The notes beneath the pieces are model-generated. The model worked only from the letters and a program-made list of their open reading frames with translations, did not search any database and was not told where the DNA came from. This document shows positions 47,933-55,360 of a stretch of DNA of 64,000 nt, one piece after another (position 1 is the first letter of the stretch; each line of letters opens with the position of its first letter). The position numbers and the translations under genes are program-made. The stretch is taken from contig NZ_CP092196.1 of NCBI RefSeq assembly GCF_022344005.1, forward strand, positions 310,001-374,000, given 5' to 3'. The stretch comes from Deinococcus sp. KNUC1210 (lineage in GTDB: Bacteria; Deinococcota; Deinococci; Deinococcales; Deinococcaceae).

Positions 47933-48535
47933 TCAGCGTTCGCTGCCTCGCTGCTTTGCCCACATCAAGGCAGCGAAGCCCAACGACAGCAGCACCATCG
48001 CCACGACACCCCAGGGCCGGTAGATATGGTGTTGTGTGAAGAGCCATGCGCCCAGCAGTAGGCAGATTGCACCAGGCAGCACCGTCCGGCCAGCCAACAA
48101 CCACAGCGCCACGATCGTCAAGCCACACGACAGCAGCAGCCCGACATTCCCTATATCCCCCAGGCGATTCCCCTGCTGAAACAGGACCTGGACTGCCGGG
48201 GCATGTCGGTCAACACCTTGACTCAACAGGCGCCCTGTCCCGATCCCTGCCAGGAGATCAACCGCCGGATAGTACACGCCGTACACGAACGCGCCCAGGC
48301 GGGCTACCCAGGAGAGTGGGCCCGGCAGGTCGGCCAGCAACCACCAGAGATTCACGCCGATCAACGGGAAGAGGGGAATCAGTAGTTGGTGCAGCATGGT
48401 CCAGTGCTGGGCATTGCTGGCCGTGAGATCCGTGGGGTGGGTGAGGCCAAGCAAGGCCATCAGCAGCGGGGCCAACGCGATGCCGAGCACCGGCCAGCGA
48501 TGGAGAGGGCGGGATGATCTCTGGGGATGGGTCAT
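47933..48535 (-). CDS. Hypothetical multi-pass membrane protein
   Basis: 200 residues with five or six hydrophobic helices (WPVLGIALAPLLMALLGL, LLIPLFPLIGVNLWWLLADL, GDIGNVGLLLSCGLTIVALW, LPGAICLLLGAWLFT, GVVAMVLLSLGFAALMWA). Clear site GAGGAG before the ATG. Last gene of the run of small overlapping genes at 48590-49626, 54 bp after it. No family recognised. Confidence 0.7.
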   Translation of the reverse strand: MTHPQRSSRPLHRWPVLGIALAPLLMALLGLTHPTDLTASNAQHWTMLHQLLIPLFPLIGVNLWWLLADLPGPLSWVARLGAFVYGVYYPAVDLLAGIGTGRLLSQGVDRHAPAVQVLFQQGNRLGDIGNVGLLLSCGLTIVALWLLAGRTVLPGAICLLLGAWLFTQHHIYRPWGVVAMVLLSLGFAALMWAKQRGSER

Positions 48536-48589
48536 AGTGTCTCCTCAAGGAACGAGGCGAAGAGGGAGTTTTTTCCTTTCGCCGCTGGG

Positions 48590-48817
48590 TCAGTTGTACA
48601 GTTCCGCTCCAATCCGCCAGCCGTCGCCCACCGTGCCGCCACAGAACGGACAGAACAGGATCAGCCGCCCTTCGCCTGGATCGCCACTCGGATGGGTCAG
48701 CACGTACAGTGTCCGGCGTGCTTGGTCCCGCGCGACCTTCAGCCTGTCGACCATTCCTTCTGCGAGTGCCTCACGGAATTCTTCGCAGGTGCATACCCGA
48801 TGCGGTTCATCCTTCAT
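48590..48817 (-). CDS. Small protein with CxC and CPFCGG motifs
   Basis: 75 residues. RVCTCEEF near the start and ILFCPFCGGTVGD near the end give four Cys, enough for one zinc ribbon. Soluble, acidic. Starts in an ATGA overlap with the gene before it. No family recognised. Confidence 0.65.
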   Translation of the reverse strand: MKDEPHRVCTCEEFREALAEGMVDRLKVARDQARRTLYVLTHPSGDPGEGRLILFCPFCGGTVGDGWRIGAELYN

Positions 48818-49044
48818 GGTGTGCCTTCACCGGACAGCATCTTGCCTCTCCAGGTACGCACAGCAAGAATTCCGAACAATCCTGCTATGAGCAAGCCTGC
48901 TACTGCGATTAGAACATAGGGTAGGAAGTCATGCCCGGCATAGGCGACGGACAGGAGGGCTCCCCACACGCCAAATGCCAGCGCCACAATCCCAATGCCA
49001 CTTAATAGAGCCAGCATGATCGCCCAGAGTTTCGTTTCGGTCAT
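48814..49044 (-). CDS. Small membrane protein, two helices
   Basis: 76 residues: WAIMLALLSGIGIVALAFGV and YVLIAVAGLLIAGLFGILAV, with a basic end. Overlaps both neighbours by 4 nt (ATGA), so it is translated with them. Unknown family. Confidence 0.6.
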   Translation of the reverse strand: MTETKLWAIMLALLSGIGIVALAFGVWGALLSVAYAGHDFLPYVLIAVAGLLIAGLFGILAVRTWRGKMLSGEGTP

Positions 49045-49298
49045 GTGTCACTCAGCAGGGCGAGGCCAAGCACTAACCGGTAAAAGGCGAAGGCCAAGAC
49101 GCCGAAGAGGAGCAGCGCAGCCGTTCGGGTGGGCTGTTGGGTCTTCTCAGTCAAGAAGACCACCGCGGCGAGAACCAGTGCCAGGATGGTGTGATAGAGG
49201 TCGTCCAAGTGCCACCGAACCACAGCGACCGCAATCAGCGTTGCCGAGCCCGCCCAGGTAATTGCCCGGAACAGCATGGGCGGAACGCTCTTGTTCAT
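49041..49298 (-). CDS. Small membrane protein
   Basis: 85 residues with three hydrophobic segments (AITWAGSATLIAVAVVRW, ILALVLAAVVFLTE, ALLLFGVLAFAFYRLVLGLA). 4-nt overlaps on both sides. Unknown family. Confidence 0.6.
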   Translation of the reverse strand: MNKSVPPMLFRAITWAGSATLIAVAVVRWHLDDLYHTILALVLAAVVFLTEKTQQPTRTAALLLFGVLAFAFYRLVLGLALLSDT

Positions 49299-49450
49299 CT
49301 TCTTTCCTCGGCACGCTCTTCGCCATCGCGCCAGCCTTCCCCATGACAGAGCAGCGCACGGATCGAAGGGGCGAAGTAGGGAGCGTATCGCCAGTTGGGA
49401 CCCGCGATTGCAACTTTATAGACGCCGCTGGGCCGCACCGTCAGCGTCAT
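49295..49450 (-). CDS. Small soluble protein
   Basis: 51 residues, MTLTVRPSGVYKVAIAGPNW to DGEERAEERR: a beta-like first half and a charged tail. Recognised by its 4-nt overlaps with the genes on both sides. Unknown family. Confidence 0.5.
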   Translation of the reverse strand: MTLTVRPSGVYKVAIAGPNWRYAPYFAPSIRALLCHGEGWRDGEERAEERR

Positions 49451-49626
49451 GTCGGCGCCCTGCTGCTGAGTAAGGAGGACGCTGAGGCGAACAGCAGCCC
49501 AGCGGCAAGCAGACCGTTCCACAGCCAGGCATGTCCGTTCGCCCAGGCGTGGTAGGCCGTCGCTGCCCGGATGACGCCGCCTAGGAAGAAGAGTGCGGCG
49601 GTAATGCGCCAGGTCGTCGGGTTCAT
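49447..49626 (-). CDS. Small membrane protein, two helices
   Basis: 59 residues: MNPTTWRITAALFFLGGVIR, then WLWNGLLAAGLLFASASSLL. Its start overlaps the stop of an HTH-gene tail (ATGA) and its stop overlaps the next gene in the same way. First intact gene of the small-protein run. Unknown family. Confidence 0.55.
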   Translation of the reverse strand: MNPTTWRITAALFFLGGVIRAATAYHAWANGHAWLWNGLLAAGLLFASASSLLSSRAPT

Positions 49627-50385
49627 GCTCCATCTTGCTCACTTTGGGACTGTGCTGTCAGCTCAAGATCGAGAGCGGTAAGGCGACCTGCCCAGTACGC
49701 TCGGCGGCTCCTTACGTCTTTGCCGAATCCCCACCAAGGATGAGCCCCACATTGCTGAGCAGCCTTGCCACCTCTGGATCTGTGGTGGCAAAGAAGGCGT
49801 TTTCTAGTCATGGAAGCACGTCGTCATGCGGCCATTCGGCTGGCACCCGTCCATTCAACCGGAGGTCGTCAGCCAACACTTCGGCGCCTTGTGGATGCCT
49901 GCGCCAGGCCGTCAGCAATTCAGCACGCTCGACGCCGAACGCTTGCAAGCGTTCTCTGCTCAGCATCAGGGCGGGCCAGAAACAGCCGCACGACAATACC
50001 TTGTCCCAGAAGGCCAGCGCAAAGGCTTTCAACGCTTCTTGTTGCACTTCTGTGAGGGGCCGCTGCTCCATTCGGGCTGTATCGAGCTTGCCAGCGACGG
50101 TGTCCAATTCGATGTGCTCCGTTGTCACCAGTTCGAGGAGTCGGGAAGGAAAAAGCGGAAATCGTCCCATGTGCCCACCGTGGACCAGGCATCGAAGAGA
50201 GAGGAACGCAGGACGCCCGGCTGCACGCCACGCAACGGGTGCGTGAGGAGTTGGCGTACCTCACCGGCTGACAGTTCATAGGCTCCGCACACGATCTCTT
50301 GTGGCTTGAGCATGGTGGAGAAAGCCGTGTAGAGCCGTTCGACGGTCCGGTCAAGTGTCATGAAAAGTCTGTCGTTCTCTGCCAT
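49623..50385 (-). pseudogene. Broken hypothetical gene followed by an HTH-gene tail
   Basis: MAENDRLFMTLDRTVERLYT to TWDDFRFFLP is one piece; with one C restored in the CCC at 50143-50145 it continues RLLELVTTEHIELDTVAGKL to WPHDDVLP, then a TGA in place of Trp and LENAFFATTDPEVARLLSNV. I do not know the family. The last part, ALDLELTAQSQSEQDGA, is not from this protein: it matches the tails at 51188 and 50995, which belong to a small XRE-type HTH family. Confidence 0.5.
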
Positions 50386-50463
50386 CTGTTCAGGAAGGCA
50401 TTCATACTGTCTTTTCTTCGCTTGCTCTCAAGTTGTGAGCCACTTTCTGCTGTGGAAAGGACA

Positions 50464-50956
50464 TTATCCTTCCTCTTTCGTCAACGAATAAGACCAGATG
50501 ATGTCAGGTAAGCGACGAGAAATGTTAGCGAGCATCTTTTGAGCTCTCATGGATCCAAAGGGTGGCCCAGAAATCTTAAGACAGCCATTTCCCGTTTCCC
50601 CTAAGTAGATCTCGCAAGAAACTATGTTTTCATATTCTGTATCTATGGATATGAAGAGAGAAAAGGGCGTTAATGTCTGGTCACTGATAAGGATGCACGC
50701 GCCATAAATCTTAATGATGTGAGCGTCGATCTTGGCTACTCTCTCTATAAGCACACCGTCTAAGCTCTCTCTCCCATACCGAATATTTTTTAGCGAGCAC
50801 CGTAGGGATATACATTTCGAGTAGAGCACATATATTTTCAGAGAAATCCGTCTTTAATTTTAAGTCATAGTCTTCGCTTTCTATGAGTTCTTTTACTTCA
50901 CGAAAAAGCTTTTCTTCCAATTTAGGAGAGTGCTTACGTTTATTTACTCCGTCCAT
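50464..50956 (-). pseudogene. AT-rich hypothetical gene, frameshifted
   Basis: MDGVNKRKHSPKLEEKLFRE to IPTVLAKK in one frame and NIRYGRESLDGVLIERVAKI to the stop in the next; one A restored in the run at 50786-50791 joins them into about 164 residues. The end LANISRRLPDIIWSYSLTKE is clean. Base and codon use (AAA, ATA, TTA frequent) are far more AT-rich than the neighbours, a sign of recent transfer. No family recognised. Confidence 0.5.
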
Positions 50957-50994
50957 GACTCATCACCGTTTTTCTTCATTAGCTTTGGAGCTAT

Positions 50995-51191
50995 CTAGCT
51001 GGTGGGCCGGGCCGTCAGGTCCAGATCAAGCAAAGCCACTATCTTGGGACCTTCCATGCACTGCCCTGAGTGCCGTTCAGGGCACGATTTATCTATTGTG
51101 GCGTGCGCTTCACCGCCCTGGTAAGATTGGCGCAGCTCCATCCCCACTGCTTTAAGCGGGCATCGACAGCGGCAGTTGTATCGTCATTCAT
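50995..51191 (-). pseudogene. Small XRE-type HTH gene, decayed
   Basis: MNDDTTAAVDARLKQWGWSC then NLTRAVKRTPQ-stop-INRAL and, after a frame change, ALLDLDLTARP: a lambda-type helix-turn-helix (alignment WGWSxANLxRAVKRTPQ-INRAL). Its start overlaps the stop of another copy of the same tail (VFDLELTAKPQSEQDRA, stop at 51188), so two such genes once lay in tandem. Confidence 0.5.
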
Positions 51192-51257
51192 GCCCTATCT
51201 TGCTCACTCTGCGGCTTCGCTGTCAGCTCAAGATCGAACACAGTCAGGACGGCAACA

Positions 51258-52343
51258 AGAAACGCCCCCACCGAACGGCAGGGGCAGGCACTGGAAGGTG
51301 AGCTCCTCTCCCAAGCCCGCGTGACCGATGAAGAAGAGGCCGTCGTGTTACAGCAGCTGAACGTCGAGGTGAGTCGCTTGATCGGCCGCGTCTTCGCAGG
51401 CATGCTACCGGTGACCGAAGCTCGCCGACTGCTGCAGGACGAGACATTCCTGCGCCACGCCCCCCAGACACACCTGCCTGACGCGATGATCCAGCTGCTG
51501 AGCGACCCGCTCGCGAGTGTCGCCAAACCCCGACGCTCCTTCGCGGATGTCACCGAGTTGCCGCTGATGCTCTCCGTGGCCGGGCTCCTCGATGGGCTGG
51601 GGAAACGCAACGGCTATGCACTCGAACCCTACGATCACATCCTGCTTGACGAAGCACAAGACTTCGCCCCGCTGCTGTACGCGCTCCTCCAGCGCGCGGC
51701 CCGTCCCGGTCATCTCAGCGCGCTCGGTGATCTCAACCAGGGTCTGCACGGGTACAAAGGGCCGAATGCCTGGGCGGACGTACAGGGTGCCCTGGGCTGG
51801 GCCGATGTGCGGACGCTCAGTCGCACCTATCGCAGCACCCGCTAGATCACCGAGTTGACCGCCCGCGTCGCCGCGACGTACAGCCGGGCTGCCGCGGTCG
51901 TCGGTGTGGATCGGGACGGCATGGCCGTGCAGCGCCTCACAGCTGGCCCGCTCGCCCAGCTCACCGCACAGGCCGTCAAGACCATGCAAGCGGCCGGTCA
52001 CGCCAACATTGCCATCGTCACCCGGCGCACCGCCGATGCGGATCTCCTTGTGCCGGACCTGATGCACCACGACGTCGATGCCCAGCCGATTCTCAACGAG
52101 CAAGCCCGCTACACGGGCGGGGTGGTGATCCTGCCGGTGCATTTGGCGAAAGGCTTGGAGTTTAATGCGGCGATTGTCTGTGGAGCGGATGCGGCGATGT
52201 ATGATCCGGCGACCGAGTTCGAGACTCGCTTGTTGTATGTCAGTTTGAGCAGAGGGGTGCATGCGCTTGCAGTGGTCACTGACGCTGAACTCCATCCATT
52301 GCTTGACGCGAATGCCGAGCAGGGCGCGTGCGACGGCACATGA
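51258..52343 (+). pseudogene. UvrD/HelD-like helicase, C-terminal fragment with in-frame stop
   Basis: Starts without a start codon in ERQGQALEGELLSQARVTDE. Motif II DEAQDFAPL, motif III GDLNQGLHGYKG and motif V/VI VHLAKGLEFNAAIVCGADAA with ETRLLYVSLSRGVHALAVVT are present; Walker A and the N-terminal third are missing. A TAG at 51843-51845 interrupts SRTYRSTR-ITELTARVAA, probably a Gln codon changed. Cannot hydrolyse ATP as it stands. The 5' breakpoint joins HTH-gene debris. Confidence 0.75.
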
Positions 52344-52624
52344 ACAGGCGAGCGCGCGCTCCCGCACGAACGAAACGTCAAAAACCTGGAACCTTCATCG
52401 GCTTGGAGCACTTTTTGAAAAAATGTCGCCAGGCCATTCGTGATGACGGTGAAACCGCGGGCGTGCTCTGTGCTTATCCCAGGAACCCCCGTGCCCAGCG
52501 GAAACGGCTGTCCCCTGCGCCGCTGTGGGGAATAATCCTTGGGCGGGATGTTGAGCAGCACGTCTGGATCTGTGAGGTCAGTGCCGCTGGGTCCTGGCCT
52601 CCGCAACCGCGGGCCTCTTGGTAG
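52328..52624 (+). CDS. Hypothetical protein, uncertain
   Basis: 98 residues overlapping the helicase end; PGTFIGLEHFLKKCRQAIRD and LWGIILGRDVEQHVWICEVS look protein-like. No family recognised and no ribosome site. Confidence 0.3.
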   Translation: MRRHMNRRARAPARTKRQKPGTFIGLEHFLKKCRQAIRDDGETAGVLCAYPRNPRAQRKRLSPAPLWGIILGRDVEQHVWICEVSAAGSWPPQPRASW

Positions 52625-53024
52625 AAGCTCAGCCACGTCCGTGATGTCTCAACGCCTCCCAGTCCTGCCTTGCTCCTGCCACCGCTTCAACTAAAACGCC
52701 GTCCCCTGTGTAGGCACTCTCCAACACCCAGGCCAGAACACCATCAGACCTTAGAAGTCATCCACCACCACCGGAAGAACCAAGGTGACGACTCAGCAGA
52801 GGGCCTGGTGAACAGTGGAGTGATAAGGTAAAGGCATCAACCCCTCGCTCTGCCCTTACTGTGAACCACGCACTGTTCAGTGCTAAGGAATGACGACGAC
52901 CGAGCGCGACCGCTTGGTGGTCGAGCACCAGGCCTTGAAGGCGTAAGTCGGCGCAGACAGCCGGATCTCAGATGTGCCAGCGGGTCAGGGCAAGATAGAG
53001 CCCCTCTCCTCAAGGAGCAATGCG
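52625..53024. other. No gene seen
   Basis: Nothing recognised except the AAGGAG site just before 53025. Confidence 0.3.
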
Positions 53025-53465
53025 ATGACTGAGCGGCTGCGATTCCTTCTTGTCGGTCTGCTGTTGTTCGGAACGCCTTCTGCACTGGCCACGTTCGGTC
53101 ATGAGGAGCACACAATCGAGCCGAAGGCATTCTCATTCGCCCTGAAATATCGCTCTGCAGGAGCGACATACGCCAACGACATCCTCAAGCAGACAACGAT
53201 CGGATGTGACGAAGCGGGTGCTGCTCCCACGCACAGATGCATCTTCGCGATCATTACCCTGAGGCAGAAAGCCGGCGAACAGGAAACATACATCAGCCTG
53301 CACGACGGGAAATCAGGGATGTTTGAATGCGGTATCTTCCTGCCGTCGCAGCAGGCGAGATTGAAATACGTTCTTCAGGTCACGCCCGAATCGTGGACCC
53401 TTTATCAACAAAGTGGAAACACAATGATAGATTTAACTGTTAAACTCAAATGCCTTGAGAATTAG
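53025..53465 (+). CDS. Secreted hypothetical protein
   Basis: 146 residues. MTERLRFLLVGLLLFGTPSA then LA|TF is a clear signal peptide; the mature part is beta-rich with four Cys (TIGCDEAG, HRCIF, FECGIF, LKCLEN), which could form two disulphides outside the membrane. AAGGAG 8 nt before the ATG sets the start. No family recognised. A hairpin follows at 53478. Confidence 0.7.
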   Translation: MTERLRFLLVGLLLFGTPSALATFGHEEHTIEPKAFSFALKYRSAGATYANDILKQTTIGCDEAGAAPTHRCIFAIITLRQKAGEQETYISLHDGKSGMFECGIFLPSQQARLKYVLQVTPESWTLYQQSGNTMIDLTVKLKCLEN

Positions 53466-53477
53466 CTGTACGTTGGA

Positions 53478-53517
53478 GTGACAATTCACCATGAAGGATC
53501 TCATGTTGAATTGTCAC
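53478..53517 (+). terminator. Terminator-like hairpin
   Basis: GTGACAATTCA / TGAATTGTCAC, exact 11-bp arms, 12 bp after the stop. Confidence 0.6.
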
Positions 53518-53544
53518 GTTCTATCAACCTCGCTTCGTGATTAG

Positions 53545-53855
53545 CTAGGCATCCTCATCCTCTTGCCTTCCCTTGTTCCTCAGCAGCCCGGCTCCTCCAA
53601 TCAGCCGAGTGAAAAGAAAGCCGAGGCCAGGTGCACGGCCAGACCCTGTTGCACTTCGCTGGCACTCCAGCCGTTCCAGTTGCCGATCAGCCGCAGTCGG
53701 CTCCTTGCCGCTGGATCGTCCAGCGGCTTCACCCACAGCCCCGCACCATATTCATCTCGCACAAACTGCTGCAACTCGCAAGAGGCCTGTTCCTCAACCT
53801 GCCAGTCTGCTGGAATCAACAAGAGCACCAACGGACGGGCAGGGAGTTCGGTCAT
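53545..53855 (-). pseudogene. Hypothetical protein, frameshifted
   Basis: MTELPARPLVLLLIPADWQV to EVQQGLAVHLA in one frame; one base restored near 53630 continues it as LGFLFTRLIGGAGLLRNKGR, a C-terminal hydrophobic segment. About 103 residues. A decayed copy is at 47720-47880. No family recognised. Confidence 0.5.
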
Positions 53856-54084
53856 GGCAGAATCATGCCGTGTAGTGCCCTTGGTCGAAGGTAGGCATCG
53901 TCACGTCATTTTGTATCAGTGACTAAGCCACAGCGGCGACGTGCACTGTCCGTCGAGGATCTGCAGCAGCACCGACGGCTTCTGACTTCAAGGATGAAGA
54001 GCAAAGATACAAAACTACGCACATTCTGTTTCTAAACAACAATAAAGTTACGGAAGCCAACACGGAAATGCACTAAGAAGAGCT

Positions 54085-54879
54085 ATGGAGCTGTACGATC
54101 CCAGACCCACGGTCGCCATTCCTGACCTCAATGGCAAGTACGAGCGCTTCCTGCTGGCGATTGAGCATGCCCCGCCAACCGAGCACTTCCTGATCCTCCT
54201 GGGCGACATGATCGACGACGGGTCAGGCGTTCAACAGATCCTGCGGCATCTCCGTGAGATTCATGCAGAGCACGGCCTGCAGGTGCTGGCCGGCAATCAC
54301 GAAGAGCTGATGATCAACGCGCTGTGTGGCCTGCCGGGCATGCGACACGCCATCGACCCGACTCCGGGCGACACGCCGGAATGGCGGCGTTGGCTCAGGA
54401 ACGGCGGCCGCGCCACGCTGGAGAGTTACCGCAGTAAGCGGGCGCTGATCAGCGACGTCGAGTGGCTGATCCAACACAGCAAACGCTGGGTCGTCCGGCA
54501 TCGCTGGCTGTACAGCCACGCCACCCGTCCACATCCGGCCCAGCAGCCGCTCAGCGTCGAGCAACTCACTCCCTCGGGCGCTGACATGCTGCTGTGGGAC
54601 CGGCCCACCGGCACGGCGAATCTGTATGCGTTGCCTGAGAACCTGATCGGCTCGGTGCACGGCCATACGCCCCGCCCCATCCCTGAGCGCCTGCTCGGGC
54701 CGGATCGCAAACCCGCGTGGTTCATCGATCTGGGCAAGCAGGCACGCGATATCGCTGTCCACCACAGCGAGACCGGCCCGCATGTCCTCCACGCCCCGCC
54801 GCTGGTGCTGGACACCCGCCCAGCGTCGCCACGCTTCGGCGAAGCCCTGGTGGCCCGTTTTCGGAGAAAGGCAACCTAA
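54085..54879 (+). CDS. Metallophosphoesterase (calcineurin-like)
   Basis: 264 residues, PPP-type phosphatase fold as in bacteriophage lambda phosphatase. [26 protein letters not shown] and SVHGHTPRP supply most metal ligands. The first motif, usually GDIHG, is IPDLNGKY: the His ligand is replaced by Asn, so one metal site may be altered. Could be a protein or dinucleotide phosphatase. It lies 50 bp before HU on the same strand. Confidence 0.85.
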   Translation: MELYDPRPTVAIPDLNGKYERFLLAIEHAPPTEHFLILLGDMIDDGSGVQQILRHLREIHAEHGLQVLAGNHEELMINALCGLPGMRHAIDPTPGDTPEWRRWLRNGGRATLESYRSKRALISDVEWLIQHSKRWVVRHRWLYSHATRPHPAQQPLSVEQLTPSGADMLLWDRPTGTANLYALPENLIGSVHGHTPRPIPERLLGPDRKPAWFIDLGKQARDIAVHHSETGPHVLHAPPLVLDTRPASPRFGEALVARFRRKAT

Positions 54880-54928
54880 AGCGAAGACCCTGTTTCCGTT
54901 CCTGGCGAACTGTGGCATGCTGTGGACC

Positions 54929-55270
54929 ATGACCAAGAAAAGTCCCGCTAACACTCCTAGCACGCCAGTTCCTGCCTCAGCCCTTGCGGAAGGGGAGAAG
55001 CTCAGCAAGGTCCAGCTGATCGAGCAGGTCGCCCAGCACACCTCCCTCAGTAAACAAGACGCGAGCCGCGCGGTCGATGCAGCGCTGGCCGCGATCGCTG
55101 AAGTCCTCAGAGGCGGCAAGACGGTTGGTTTACCTGGACTGGGCACCTTGGACGTCCGCGCCACCGCAGCACGGACGGGCGTGCGTCCAGGTACGGCCGA
55201 GAAGATTCAGATTCCCGCTGGCAAGAAGGTGGGCTTCAAAGTCGCCACCGATCTGAAAAAAGCCCTCTAA
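54929..55270 (+). CDS. DNA-binding protein HU
   Basis: 113 residues: a 25-residue Lys/Pro/Ser-rich N-terminal extension of the deinococcal kind, then the HU fold ([35 protein letters not shown]) with the DNA-binding arm [15 protein letters not shown] and end [14 protein letters not shown]. It bends and packs DNA. Start at MTKKSP; CATGCT 7 nt earlier may be a leaderless -10. Terminator at 55284. An extra plasmid-type HU beside the chromosomal one is likely. Confidence 0.92.
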   Translation: MTKKSPANTPSTPVPASALAEGEKLSKVQLIEQVAQHTSLSKQDASRAVDAALAAIAEVLRGGKTVGLPGLGTLDVRATAARTGVRPGTAEKIQIPAGKKVGFKVATDLKKAL

Positions 55271-55283
55271 GCGCCTTGCTCCT

Positions 55284-55313
55284 AAGCTGGCCGCCTTTCC
55301 GGGCGGCCAGCTT
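55284..55313 (+). terminator. Terminator after HU
   Basis: 12-bp stem AAGCTGGCCGCC / GGCGGCCAGCTT, loop TTTCCG, then ATTCT. 13 bp after the stop. Confidence 0.8.
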
Positions 55314-55360
55314 ATTCTCTGCACCGTCTCTCACCGACAGCACGCTCCAGTGCAGCACGC

